DNA of 64,000 nucleotides from Amblyomma americanum (GCF_052857255.1 NC_135497.1:114761380-114825379); one strand, 5' to 3'; numbered from the stretch's first letter, positions 38,621-51,587 are shown. Numbers and translations: made by a program. The notes: a model not told the origin generated them from the sequence alone.

Positions 38621-38887
38621 ATCCCTTACAAAAACTTCTTTAGACAGTCCATAGACTGTCCATAGACTTCTGTCGTTAATGTCTATAGACTCTCTATAGA
38701 CGAACACTAGAGAACAGTCTATAGACAGTAGCAATCCTATAGACAGTCTGTAGACAATCTATAGATTTATGGCCACACACTTGTAGACTTTTGTCTATAG
38801 ACTATGAGTAGACAAAAAATAATCTATAGTAAGCAAATAGAGTCTAAGAAGTATATAGACTGTCTGTAGACCATTTTTATAAGAGAT
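38621..38887. mobile_element. Nested MITE-like element made of TCTATAGAC palindromes
   Basis: About a dozen variants of GTCTATAGAC, a 10-bp palindrome (exact at 38681-38690), fill this 267-bp stretch. The ends are inverted: ATCCCTTACAAAAAC at the left and GTTTTTATAAGAGAT-like text (CATTTTTATAAGAGAT) at the right. It lies inside the hAT fossil. It has no coding capacity. Confidence 0.65.
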
Positions 38888-39103
38888 TTGTGCTACGCTA
38901 ATGAAAGATGGATGGAAAATAACGTAATATTGATCGAATAATTTTCTCTAATTATTCAGTTATTTTTCATGGGCTGTCATTAACCACTGAAATCAGTTAC
39001 ATTTCAGATGTAGTAATTGTAACTGTAATCGGTTACTTGTTTTCTGTAACGTGTACAAGACTGCTAGGACATCCAGGTGTGCTGGACAGCCCCACTGCAC
39101 TCT

Positions 39104-40056
39104 GTAGGAAAAAACAGCGCAAATAACACAGGACTAAGAAAGACAGGCAGACACGAGCGCTAACTAACAACAGAGTTTATTTAGAGCGAGAGCGAAATAA
39201 ATACACGGGAAAAAATGAATGATGCGCAGGCGCGCAAAAGGAAAAAAAAAACAACAACGTCAAGGCAAGGGCACCAAGCTCGTCAGACTGAGTTAAGATA
39301 GTTCAGCTCGTGGCGTGATAATGAAACAGGAGGTTTGCTGGCACATGAAGATCCCTTGCGCGCGATGACAAGGGCTTCATAGATTTACTTCGTGCGTTGC
39401 TCGGGGTAGCGTCTGAGAATTTTGCACTGTTCAAAAAGGGGGACGCAGTTCTCGCACGATTTATAGTGTACGACCAGGTTGCTTTTGGGAACAATGTCCT
39501 ACAAGGATGAGGCGTGCTCCTTGAGGCGATCATTTGTACAGCGCCCCCGTCTGGCCAACATACGTGCCTCCGCAAGAAAAGGGCACCTCATAAACTACCT
39601 GGGTACAGCAATCAACAAGATGCGTCTGATGCCTTTTGCTGCATACAACCCTCCTGGGGCCAGAAGAGTTTACTTTTTGCACACACGCTGCAGTTTGCAT
39701 GGGGCACTGAACATCACATGTACTCCCACTCTGCGCGCAACGCGCTCAAGTTTGTGTGAGAACTGGTGAACGTACGGGATGACTGCGACTCTGTGTCTAT
39801 TCCTTTGCTCAATTTTTTTGCGGTTCGTACGATTTCGGCAGCCTTTCAATAACCCTTCAGCAACACTGTACAAGACAGATTTTGGAAATCCTGCTGACTT
39901 CAACCATTCGATGTGCGCGAGGAAACTTTCCTGCACTTGGTGTTTGCACGACCTGGTGATGGCATTCTTGATGGCTCCTGAGGCGACCTGCCGTTTGAGG
40001 ATATTTTCTGTCTTTCTTAGTCCTGTGTTTTTTGCGCTGTTTCTTCCTACAGAATG
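39104..40056 (-). mobile_element. 5'-truncated Penelope-like element with GIY-YIG region
   Basis: Minus-strand frames carry SCKHQVQESFLAHIEWLKSA and GFPKSVLYSVAEGLL (reverse-transcriptase thumb region), then VAVIPYVHQFSHKLERVARR and VMFSAPCKL (linker), then YEVPFSCGGTYVGQTG, the GIY-YIG endonuclease start. A frameshift near 39545 leads to CTNDRLKEHASSL and a stop, with KILRRYPEQRTK further on. The polymerase core is missing. About 48 bases at 39104-39150 are repeated in inverted orientation at 40008-40056 (TGTAGGAA, ACAGCGCAAA, ACACAGGACTAAGAAAGACA). Penelope elements are known for terminal repeats that may be direct or inverted. Confidence 0.85.
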
Positions 40057-42591
40057 TCTCACCAATTTGCCCAACAATACATCTTGACCCACTGCACTGT
40101 TTGGAAGCAAAGCCCTTGGGCTGTTTTTTTTTTTTACAAAGGCTGTAGAGTATATTTGATTCTAGTGTAAAAACCAACTTGAACCTGGATTTTGTTTTGC
40201 CCTCAAGCGCATTTCACTCAACTATGCATTTCCTGCTACACCTGAACATGCTACACCTGCACAGACACCCGAATTTCGCAACAATCATTTTTTTTTTTTA
40301 GAGTTCAAACATCCTTCGCACGCTTGAACACGTCTCCCTGCGAGTCGGCGAGCGTATACACTAGCCACCATGATTTCGGGTGCATGCAAGATCATTTCGA
40401 GCGGGGCACACCTCATGAATTGTTCACTGGGAATCGGTAGCGGCAGCTTTCAATAGAAGAAATGTAAAGCTCTACTGAGATGATTATTTGTGCAAAATTT
40501 GTGGAGAAACGTTCTCTGCAGTATGCAGTACTTCGCTACCCTTTGCTTGGCCATAGAGGGCTAGCAAATTCTTTGCGTGCTTCTTAACACTCATATCAGG
40601 CAAAAAGCACCTATACACTTCTGGTTTTCCTCACAGCGAGGAGGAGACGGCAACAATTGTACAATTGTAGTGTATAAACACTTCTTCGGCAAAACAACCG
40701 CAGGCTGCTCGCGCTCTTTTTACGAAAAGTTGCCTTTTGGTGGGCGACATTTGTATAATACCACGTTTTAGCAGGAATACACTTTTGCTTTTAAAATAAC
40801 CTCAATGTGCCGTCTATAGCCAGGCATAAGTAAACGACGATATATTCGACATGCATGGTGTGGTCGTGCTATTTTTCGTCAGGTCCAGAGAAAAAATAAG
40901 TCACGGGAAGACAATGAGGGTGGTAATTTGTCCGCCTATAAAAAATCAAACACCTTCTGCGGACTTCTGGACAACCTTGCGAGCCGCGACTCTTTGGCTT
41001 TAGGTCTTACCATGAACGACAGCAGCTGCAGTTTTATTTACTTTTTACGAACCAGGCAAGTATAGTCACGAAGCGTAAAACCGCTCAAACTCCACCAAAC
41101 GTATAGTGCGTCACACAAGCGTGAAACCGAAAGTTATGGTAATTAAATGTTTATCTTAAAGGAGAACATGAAAATGAAAAAGCGCCAGCGAACCCGCATT
41201 ATATAGTCTGGAGAAGTGCTACTATAGTAACTGCTGTAGTGACACAGCATGCACCATGTACGATTTTCAATTGGAGGTCTTTTGTTCTTACTGCCACTGT
41301 GTTACGTGCATCATGTTTGTTGCTTCCATTGGGGAATAAGGGGTGTGACAGCTATTTAAAACTCTGCGCAGAGCTTCAACTCTCAATTAACTGTAGTATG
41401 GGTAACTACTGAATGAGAGCTGCCGGAATACTTGTGACGAGACCGCATCAGCTTCCCATCTTATCTTATCTGATAAAGATGATCAAATTTAGCAATGCTA
41501 TCCTTCCTGTCTTATTTACATGAATACAAGAAGAGGTTAGTGCCTGATAGCGGCATCGGGGAACACTCGCCGGAAAGGTCGACAAAACCGCACGAGAACT
41601 GATAAATCAGTTAGAAAAAGTTAGCAGTAAGCACGTGCACAGATAAAATATGCAACGCACAACGCAGAGCATCGCGCAAACTGCTACTCAAAATATTAAA
41701 TGATTAAAGAGCAACAACCTAACAGATAGAAAAAACACAAGCAGGAAAGGAGAATAAAAATAACAAGTCATACAAGCGCACTGGACTTGCACCTTACAAA
41801 CAACGTTGCCACATAGCGCGTAATAATGCCCAGTGCGGCGGTGTAGGTTGCGTGGGTACATGCGTAAAAACTAGGGGTTGCACAGTTGACTACAGAGAGC
41901 GAACTTAGCGGTGGTCAATAATGCAGCCGGCATCCAGTAACGTTTTAAGTACCATAGTTGTTTGATTGTGACGATGAGACTAATTTCTTTTTGGGAAGGC
42001 CAGGGAGAAGGGAAAGGAAAATAGGTTAGCCAGGCCAAATGTATGTTGTTACCTTGCACTCTGGGCTGGAGGGACGAAAAGATAAAGAGGAGAGGGAGCA
42101 GAGCACGCAGCAAGGTGCCCTAGCTGTGGGCGCAACAAGCTTACCACAGAGTATATAGGTTTTGCATCGTTCTGTGGCGCAAAAAGCCGCTGGGCTCCTG
42201 CTGCAGCGCCTGAGGTCAACATGCCCCAGGGAACATCTGTACACAGACTGTTGGAGCAGCAGTCCAGTGAGAGGCCCACACGGGCCTCTCGTTGGACAGT
42301 TCAGCATCCTATGTAACTTGAAGATATATACGCACCATGTTGTCGGTCCTTTTGGACTTCACTCGTGATTACGCAAATTGTGCCCATTCATATGACTCAC
42401 CTCTTCTATTCCTATAGGCAGCAATCAGCGTTAAGAACAAAAGCTGTCAGACAGATTATAGTGATAGACGAAAAGATATTTGAGCGGCGTAGCTTGAGAA
42501 GGAAGATGAAAAAAAAAGGAAATGCGTGGAGTACCGCACTTATTAAAGGAGGGTTGAAGGCGAAGAGATTGGGCAGGGTGCCTCAGTACCC
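40057..42591. other. Unassigned region
   Basis: I see no gene or repeat with internal support. A purine-rich, GGGAAGG/GGAAAGG-containing stretch near 41990-42100 resembles 62640-62670 weakly. Confidence 0.35.
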
Positions 42592-42752
42592 GGACGAACA
42601 TAATGCTACAGGCCCGTGTACTGTGCGATGCCAGTGCACGTTAAGAGCCCCCAGGTGGTCGAAATTATCCGGAGCCCTCCACTAAGGCCTCCCTCATAGC
42701 CTGAGTCGCTTAGGAACGTTAAGCCCCATAAAAACAAACAAACAAACAATAC
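42592..42752 (+). mobile_element. Ruka-type SINE, 5'-truncated (short subfamily)
   Basis: ACAGGCCCGTGTACTGTGCG, CAGTGCACGTTAAGAGCCC, CCTCATAGCCTGAGTCGCTT and GGAACGTTAAGCCCCATAAA match the short-subfamily body. The tail is an AAAC repeat. The tRNA-like head is absent. No clear duplication is seen. Confidence 0.9.
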
Positions 42753-44451
42753 ACAGTTGAGGTGAATATAAAGCGCCGCCTGAAGAAGGACAGCCTACGA
42801 AGGCAAAGAAAAGAAATGATGTCTATTGGGGAGAAGTAAAAGAGAAGGGTGACTGGGAGTGCAGCCGCGCATGACGTGGCAGCTGTGAATTACAAATAAG
42901 GATTGGCAGCGGTGCCTGATGAGACAGAATACGAAACGGCGCTCAGCGATAAAAAAAAAGAGAAACAAGACGAAGAAAGGACAGCGACGCCTGACTAGGA
43001 GGAGTGAAACTATGGCTGCACAGCCATGAGTGATGATGCTTTCTGAGACAGAGAGCGAGAAGTGAAAGAAAACAAATAATCGAAAGCACATGTTGACTTG
43101 AGGACAACATAACAGAGACGAGCGGAGAATGCAGAATGGCATACACTTACATAAGATATTCCGTTCTATTTTCTCTTCTTATTCTTCTCCGTCTCAGTCA
43201 TCCTGTCCCAACTTGCTTAATTATATTCTACAAAGCTACACGGTAATCTTCCATGCTTGGTCCTGTAAGCATTTCGCATGTAGAAGACAGAGGAAGTAGA
43301 GAAGTGTGTTACGGAGAAAGTGAAGGGAAGGGAATGTAGAGGCTGTATTCACAGAAAGGCTTCTAACAGTTTACAACTGTAGGTCCTCAATAGAGACAGC
43401 GCTCTTGTTGCGAGACAAGACAGCGGACTAAGAATGCAAAGTTAAGGGAGGCGTGAAAGAAAGCGTAAAAGGATGCAGAGGAGGGCGCCAGACTAATGAA
43501 CGAAGTACAAGAAGACTGCCAGATGAGAAAGTCGATAGGAAGACCGGATTGAACATCATGGCCTATACTTCTCATGTTAAGGCTGGGATCGCACGGTTAC
43601 GCGGCCGCTGGCCATTTTTCATAATGTTTGCGCGTTCGCTTAGTCCTCCCGTTTATAACAGAAAAACAAGTGCTCGCCCAATATAAAGATAAATGTGTTT
43701 TCGTTTCATCGGTATGCGTTTTTATTAGCAGTAATTGATGGTGCAAGTAGAATGACCAAAAAACGCAGTGCATAAAACAGTAATTTTGTTCGACTTGCCT
43801 GCTTGCGTGCAGTGTTGAGGAAAAACTGCTCACCCCCCCCCCCCCCCAAAAAAAAGAAAAAGATAGCTGCTTCTGCAACGTTTAAATGAAATGCTAATGT
43901 CGGTACATTCGAAGCGGTTTTTGGCTCTAGTGGATAGTTATTTAAAACCGGCGCTGTAAAAAAATCTAAAATAGCAAAAATTACGCATATCAGAGGCTTA
44001 CTAGCTTCCCATGTAATTGACAAAGCACATGCATATTTGGCGCATGTGTGGCAAGTGAACATTTCCTTAAGAGTGCAAAGTTTATTTGAGCTGCACGTAG
44101 TAGTTCTTGAGTTTTCGTTGCTCAAAGTCTGGACACACAACACAGTGCCAGGAGCTCTTCCCCCTGCACGTCACCGATTAGTCGTCGATGTAAGTGCCTT
44201 TAACGAGGAGTTCAAAAGCGCTCACGTGCATACCCATCTTGTCTGCCCTTTCGTATGTCTATGCGGTAAGCTGTCATCCAGCACACTCCCTTTTAGGGCA
44301 GGGTAAGCTTCATATAAGTCCCAAAGCATAGTAATTGCATCCGGTTGTCAATGGAAGGAGTCATTTACATGCAACACCGGAAATGTTGAGGTTAGCAAAT
44401 AAAGGAGGTTCAAACCTTGGTTAAATTTTTCGTAACTGCTTTGCCTTCGCA
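42753..44451. other. Unassigned region with C15 run (43833-43847)
   Basis: I see no gene or repeat other than the homopolymer. Confidence 0.4.
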
Positions 44452-45010
44452 TGTTTTAACGCGATAGCCTTAAGGCTCCCGTTTTGCAGAAAATCCGGCG
44501 TCTTCAGCGTCGTCTTCAGCATTGTGAGCAAAAAATGGGGTGGTGTACGTAGGGCGGGCCAGGTGGCCACCCCCAACCCCGGAGACCCAACTTTAGGTGG
44601 GCCACCTATGTCACGTGACCTCTTGGCGTCATCCCGAACTGCCCACCGGATTGTGAGAAAACTGTCCACCGTGGCAGGTGTCAGTTAAATTAATTATTGA
44701 GTGCGAGAGTTTCCTCGGGAAGAGCAATCTGGGTCGCACAAAACCCACCGGTAGCAGCACCTGCCATCTCAGGGCAGTGGCGCGTCCGTTAACCGCTGCA
44801 CCATTGCACAAGTAGCGGCATGAGGACTGCCAGGAACCTATGAGTGCAGCCTTGAAGGGTATAAACTCGCCTGCCTAGTAAAGTTTTTTATCCATCATCC
44901 ATATGAGTGCAAAGTTGAGGATGAGCAATTCCGCATATATGGGCATTAACTCATCACGCTATCGCGTCATATCGGTAAGGTGGAACTTCAGTGTCCCCTC
45001 CAGTTTCTGG
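44452..45010 (+). repeat. TIR-bearing repeat R-A, copy 2 (longer)
   Basis: The left end TTTTAACGCGATAGCCTTAA and the right end near CACGCTATCGCGTCA (44950-44970) form an inverted pair. The order of shared blocks is the same as in copy 1 at 18904, with extra sequence near 44530-44580 and 44850-44905 that copy 1 lacks. The text after the right terminus (AAGGTGGAACTTCAGTGTC) also matches copy 1, so the repeat unit continues past the inverted ends. Confidence 0.75.
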
Positions 45011-47520
45011 AAGAGGGAATCTATTTCCGCTACCAACCGTATTTCATGTTTTTAGTTATGGAAATCTTCCTCCGGACCTGGGTACAATACTCTGCCGCTG
45101 AAAGGGAGCGCTCTAAAGACAGCTTGCACCCTTTTTACTCCCATATAGGCCTGTTCGGGTTTAGAGTGTATAAATGTACATAGGGATAGCGCCAGGGACG
45201 AAGACTGGCTAAGGACTCTTATTTTCGGCCGCCATTTAAAGGTTTCTAGCTAAACTTGTCGAAGCCAATACATTTCAGAAAAGTGTGTGCGGACCAAGTT
45301 CTACACGTGAGTCGTGAAACCTGCGTTGCAAACCGCGGTAGCGACGGCGCAAGAATTAAAGGCAGTTTCATACATTTTCTGAATCTGAACCCCTAGGCTT
45401 AAACGCTTCTTCCCAAACTTGTTTCTCATTGAATTCTAGGCAACGAACAAAACTACTCTCCCGCGTTGGTGTGTCAGATTCTCCCCACCTTACTTCTGCT
45501 CAATACATTTCTCAGACAAGAATGGACCGATATGTTACCCACGTTTCGTACTCTGGAAAGCTGACGCAGAGTAGCGTTGTGCACTTTCGCCTTCAGCAGC
45601 TCGTCAAGGAAGTAAAAACGTGAAAAATCCTCGCGCGATGGTCAGGTTCCATTTAGTTTTTCTTTGTTTCCATCTGTAGGATACTTTCTGTGGGAAGTAG
45701 CCAGCAAAGGCTCGAACTTTTATGGGAGCTGGCCACATTAAAGGTGAAACAGCTGCCCAGCCCCGATGCTGTGATTTCAACTCGTACGTCATTCTCCCCC
45801 CCCCCCCCCCCTTCCCCTTCCGTAAATGTCTACAGACAGAGCAGATGATGCGCCCTTCTGCAGAAGAGATACATCACTGAGGACCCTGTGCAATGGGAGT
45901 GTACGACCACGCTGCGCTGACCCCAGCGTCGACGCCGCTCCCCTGGGCGACCGCTCGGGGTTCCTTCGGGTGGACGTTAATATTATTTGCTTTTTCTGGG
46001 AGGGCAATGTCGCAACAGCTGTACGCCCGAGGTGCAGTTTGTGCTGGGCCAACACAGCGCTTGAAAAGCGTGGTCAGCCTACTCCTCCATATTGCACAGT
46101 AGCAACTGCGCAACACGGCAGAAAATGAAAGAAAGACCAGAACCGAAAGTCAGGACAAGACGCGTGGACGCTGGTCGTTAAATTTCGCAGCATGCGGTGA
46201 CGAATTGCGTCCCTGCAGTGCCCTTTATGAGTTCCAGCTCGGGGCTGGAGGCCAGATTGACAACGTATAGGTTTAGTTCTGATATAAATGCACTTAAGTT
46301 TCTCACTTTGACAGCTTCATTTTACCCCTTTTTTTCTTATTTGCAAAGATGCAAACGCGGCCGGTCATTCTAATGCAGTTAATTCCCCCCTGTTTCGAAG
46401 CTCTTGGTACCAATTAAATGAGAGCTCACGAAGCTTTCGCTCACCTTCTGCAGGCACAAGTAAGCGTTAGGGTTCTTGCGCTCGTCTCTCGTGTGTCATT
46501 GGCCTTCTGTGTCAGCGCCGTCCACTCTGCAGCGAATCGAGTGTCTAAAACACCACTCATGAACGATATCGTTATTTTTGCTTACAGTGAAAATTATCTC
46601 GATTCTTCGTCCATTAGAATAAGTAGCGGTCCCCCGCTGCGCTTGGTACCAACCGGTTATCTAGTCGCTAGAAGCTTTCCCCTGCCCTGGTGCTCGGCTT
46701 CTCTGCGGTGAAATGCTAGGTAAATGGGTCTTTGACTGCACCTTGTATAGACGAAAAATATCTTGGGGAGCATGGCGCTGTTTGGCCAAGGCGGCCCTTG
46801 TACCCATAGAATTATCATCGTCAGATAAAGTAGACAGGTAAAGTTTGAACCGCACGAGTATTGTCGAAAGCTGTATAATGTTGCGCGTCGCGTGATCTAA
46901 GCAAATGTTTCAAGCTTTGGCATATACGGTAACAATCAGTAAAGCAGTGACCTAGTAAAATTGCTTCATTTTGGTCATTTCTGCATGCACTACCAGAATT
47001 TTCTGTGAACACGAATTGAAATACATGCGTATGTCCATAACTAAAAAAAAAACTAATCACTGTCGTCATGAGGAAAATATCAGACACAATACCGCAGGAC
47101 GGAAATGGAGTAAATGTTAGCCATAATTGCAAAACGCATGCTTAACCAACGCTGCGCAAAAACGACAGTAGCAAACACGCAATATTATAAAACTGCGCCA
47201 TTGGGAAAGCTTTGAGGCTATTTCCTAAGACTCCGCAACCGATATACGTGAGCAACAGTGGACGAGGACTGGTGATTAATTGCAACCACTACTCATATTA
47301 ATTAATGCGTTAAACAAGAGCTCACCATGGCCCATTGAACTGCGGCTAACGTGGACACTGTGGCTACATATTGCGGTGTTCTACCAAGATGAACTGAAAG
47401 GCAGGGTCTGGGCACGCTGTACGTCATGTAAATATTAGTGGTAAGCACCGAGCAAGATCTTGTGATTTTTCTGGGTTTGTTCAGAGTGAAAAAAAATTTT
47501 AAAAAAATACATTAAATATC
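45011..47520. other. Unassigned region with C16 run (45796-45811)
   Basis: Open frames on both strands near 45789-46128 overlap and have no recognisable domain. No repeat is recognised. Confidence 0.35.
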
Positions 47521-48000
47521 CGCGGCTGGGACTCGAATCCGCGGCGGCGCGAACACGTCAGCTTCGCTGGCCACTGCACGAGAGTAGTAGACTGGCGCCG
47601 CAGCCGATCACGCCTCGTGTTAAACTGCAACACACTCTCGCGCTGTGCATTGTACATCGGCGTCGTCTTCAACTAATACTGTTATCAAACTAATATTCAC
47701 GCTTTGAGATATATGGCGGTAGAAACCGAAAGATATGCGCTGCATACGTTGGCACGGACAACGTTGCTGCATCAACACGGCACTGGAGCATAGGCCGCCG
47801 GTGTACATTGGGTAAATTAACATTGACGATGATAAAGTTGAAGATGCGCACAACTGGCTCACCTGGGTCAGTGGACACCTCATCCACGCTTTCAGGTACG
47901 TGGCGGTGGTGTACACCTGCAAAATAATGTCCTTTCGCACAATATTTCATGCTCAGCAACGCTACACCGCCAGCCATTTTTTTTTTTTTTACAGGAGTGA
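47521..48000 (-). repeat. Inverted repeat pair R-B, left arm, with a tRNA-like 3' part
   Basis: The complement of 47615-48000 aligns with the plus strand of 49200-49645. Shared words include ATATTGTGCGAA, TGCAGGTG, CCACCGCCACGTACCTGAAA, CCACTGACCCAGG, GCAACGTTGTCC and GCAGTTTAACACGA. On the minus strand, beyond the shared end, lies a tRNA-like piece (B-box GGATTCGAGTCCC, complement of about 47530-47542) and then a T-rich tail. This left arm could be a SINE fused to a longer unit. Confidence 0.75.
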
Positions 48001-49199
48001 CGCTGCCGCGTAATCCACTTGTTATCATTCCACCATGCCTGCAGCGGGCGAGAGTTTGCAACTGGAATAGCAGCACCACCCAAACGGTTATGGACGGAAA
48101 GGATCTATCTAATTCTTGAATGAATATCAAACCAATACTCCTGATACCCGAACAATAAAACGAAAACTACAATTTGAAAACAACAAGCATTTTAAAAAAA
48201 GATTGTAAACATGTTTTCTTTTTGTGTTTGCTGTTGTATTTTGGTACCGAGCTTTACAGTACGCAAAATGGAAAAGTAGGCTGCATGGAAAGCATATTGC
48301 TCATTATGAATAAGAAAGAAGTAAGCAGGCATACTTTGTCGGTTATCTTAATTAGGCTGCTTTTCACCATCAAGCAGTTCTTTTGTTTTACTTTAGATAG
48401 CTTTAGGCACGTCTTCAGGATAGTCATATGCACAAGAATCAGCAAGAATGGTGATTTTGTACGTATAACACCGTAAAAAATGATACTCAAGAGAAAAGTG
48501 CTAACGCTGTTATTATTAAATGCAGAGTTCACCACAGAACGAGCAAAACTTGTGCTTATTTATCGTTGACAGCTCAATTCTGGATAATTTCACGCCACTG
48601 ACCTAGACTTTGCGCTCGAACTTCTTCGATTTCCTTCAAAAAATCGTAGTTTATTGCATTACAATGACAAATTTTACCCCGCCTGCTTTTTGGCGCAAAA
48701 AAAAAAAATGCGTGCCGTGGCCGCCACCTTAAGTTTCGAAATAGTAGCAAAACCAAGTCTAACAAAACAATTAGTAAAAGGAAATATTCTGCATATTACT
48801 ATGACGTTTTTTTTGTGTGTGTGAATGAAAGGCATTACGCTTTCATACAGAAAATATTGAACTTAATTTGTTTTATTTTTCCTTCATTACAAAACTCGGA
48901 AAAACGTATGAAACTATGTGATTCTGAAATACATTTATCAAATTTTAAGTTCTCACATTAGTCATTCCAAGTAATTTTCCAAGTTGTCCGGAAGGATGAG
49001 AAGCCGATAAAAATATTTCAGCGATCATAAAACGCAAGGCGTGTCAGAAAAACTTTCTCATTTTGAGAAAAGTGTTTTTTTGCGGCATATTAAGCCGTCA
49101 GTTGCATAGTGAGGTCGTCCTAGTAAATATATGAAAGGTAGTGAGCTGCACAGTAACTTTCAATGGCATTTATTTTAGGGAATTTGTGCGGAGTAATTT
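48001..49199. other. Unassigned AT-rich spacer between R-B arms
   Basis: I see no gene or repeat. Confidence 0.4.
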
Positions 49200-49660
49200 T
49201 TATTTCACGCAAGAAAAAAATTCTGGTGGTTTAGCATTGCAAAGAACGAAATATTGTGCGAAGGCACAGTTTTTTTTTTGCAGGTGGACACCACCGCCAC
49301 GTACCTGAAAGCGCAGTCGAGGTTTCCACTGACCCAGGGAACCAGTTATTGGCATCTTAAACTTTTTCATTGTCAATCGCAATTTACCTAATGCCCGCCA
49401 GCGGCCTATGATCCAGTACCGCGTTTGTGCTGCAGTGTTGTGAACGCCAGCGCGTATTGCTCTAGTGCGTATTTCTGCCGCAACGTTGTCCACGCCAACT
49501 CATGCAGCGCACATCTCTTTGTCACTACCGCCACATGCTCGAAGTGCGAATATCAGTTTCATAGCGGTATTAGTTGATGAAGACGACAATGTGCAATGCA
49601 CAGCGCGATCGAGAGTGTGTGGCAGTTTAACACGAAGCGTGTTCGGCTGCATGGCACCAC
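49200..49660 (+). repeat. Inverted repeat pair R-B, right arm
   Basis: This arm aligns with the complement of 47615-48000. It has an extra segment near 49430-49475 that the left arm lacks, and it ends after CACGAAGCGTGTTCGGCTGC without the tRNA-like part. Confidence 0.75.
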
Positions 49661-49907
49661 GCCATGAGTGGCAACCACTCCTAGTGCTGTGCTGTTCATT
49701 GCCCTCTTTCTAATGCATCGTTGTTTAGGTGTGTCGTATCGTTGTATCGTTGTTATAGTGTATCGTTGTTTAGGTATATGATGTGCCCTGAGTTGCGTCT
49801 TTTCTCGTGCTTGGTTTAGGTGATTCGCATTATGCCTTGCGCTGATTTGCGATATTTTTCTTCGTGGTATCTACATAGTTCATGTACATTGAACATTTCT
49901 TCGCTGT

Positions 49908-49971
49908 AGCAGTGTGCACTGGAGTGCACACTGGAGCCGGCTGCAAACGAGATATAAGCAGCGCTGCAAGC
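49908..49971 (+). repeat. 57-bp repeat, inverted relative to 53341-53397
   Basis: CTGGAGTGCACACTGGAGCC, GGCTGCAAACGAGATATAAG and CAGCGCTGCA recur in reverse complement at 53341-53397 with few changes. Confidence 0.8.
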
Positions 49972-50942
49972 TGCGCCAAGTTGGTGCTGCAATGTTTAGG
50001 GGTCGAAAGATCGGCTGGCGTGTTCATCGATGTTTCGACACTTGAAACTCCTAGGTCGCTGAGTACGACGCAAGTCCGGCATGCAGAGCTAAGGTATAGA
50101 CAAGCGTCATGTTTGTAAACAAAGGTGGCGCTGCGGTCGGCAGCGACGCGGGGTGTAGGCAAAACGCAGCACGCGTATACACTGCGCCAAGCGACGCTGC
50201 CTTCGAAACGAACTGGTGTATACGATTAGTTCAATGCGTGCGCGTCACTTGTGGTTAGAAACAGTTTTGTTGGTGCCCGGAGAGCAGTTCAGCACTTTTT
50301 CAGCCTGTTCGCCAGACGGAATTAGCAGGCGGAGCGCTGCATCGGGTGCTTCTCCGCTCCTAGTTGGCGACAAGTAACAGCGCAGCGCTACGGCGGGTGA
50401 AAGCGCGAGGTATGAGGAGGAACTAATTGTCCACAGTTCTCAACTTATAGGCCGATAAAGCATCTCAGATTGCTAGTGCAAGATAGGACGACGAGATGCA
50501 CGACGCGAATCAGCTTTCTCACACGACGAACCTTGTAATGTGCTTCCTATTTTCACCGAGTCGCTTCACTCCGGAGACTTTGCTAATTAATGAACACTAT
50601 AGCTGCTTTGAATAAGGCAAATGCGATCCGAGAGCTCCACTAGTGCATTCACAGAGACTTCCTAGAGCTCCAAACGAAATTTACGCTCACTCCGCTAAGC
50701 TATAAAATTTTTCTTGTTATTTTAGAATTTATTGATGTGCGCGCATTGTGCTTGGTCGGAGTGGCTTTTGGCGTGGAATTTGCCGTGTTCGCCAGGTTCT
50801 GATCGACCTACAATGTGAAAATGCAAATTTGGGAATAAACACTGCGCGACTTTGTCCAGATCCTAGCGTAATCACTCGTTGGACTGGTGTTGAAACGACA
50901 CACTTGTTCAAATTCGCGAAAATGAAAACAACCCAAGCGGCT
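49972..50942. other. Unassigned region
   Basis: I see no gene or recognised repeat. Confidence 0.35.
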
Positions 50943-50986
50943 AAACGAGCTCGGCGGTAATAAATAGCCGCGAAGCCGATCCGTCG
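50943..50986 (+). repeat. 44-bp direct repeat, copy 1
   Basis: AAACGAGCTCGGCGGTAATA continues to CGATCCGTCG. It matches 51785-51828 at 43 of 44 positions while the flanks align poorly. Confidence 0.85.
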
Positions 50987-51152
50987 TGCGCGCTACTACC
51001 CGAGTACGGTGCTTCTTCAAGCGCGGCACGGTGTGAACGCTGAAGGCGACTGGCGGCAGCTTTTTGTCATTTTTCTTGCGTGCGCGATGTGATGCTCGGG
51101 ACGTGGTCCGGGTGATAAGCATATGAAAATGGCCCCCTGCGTTCAACTTCAC

Positions 51153-51587
<435 letters not shown>

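Larger units (their letters stand above)
37974..39063 (+). mobile_element. hAT-like transposon fossil with terminal inverted repeats
   Basis: The left end CAGACTTGTACGTAAC and the complement of the right end, CAGTCTTGTACACGTTAC, are inverted repeats that start with CAG. Both are followed by AAGTAAT/AAGTAAC and GATTAC blocks. TAGGAC occurs directly outside both ends (37968-37973 and 39065-39070), consistent with a decayed 8-bp duplication. The plus-strand stretch 38423-38513 reads like the C-terminal dimerisation region of hAT transposases (see the separate entry). The TIR text also fits hAT elements known from arthropods and fish, from memory. A second element is nested inside. Confidence 0.75.

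Noticed and set aside
47521..47600. Possible tRNA gene on the minus strand
   Set aside because: Only a B-box-like segment is convincing; the acceptor stem and loops do not close, and the segment is attached to a repeat arm.
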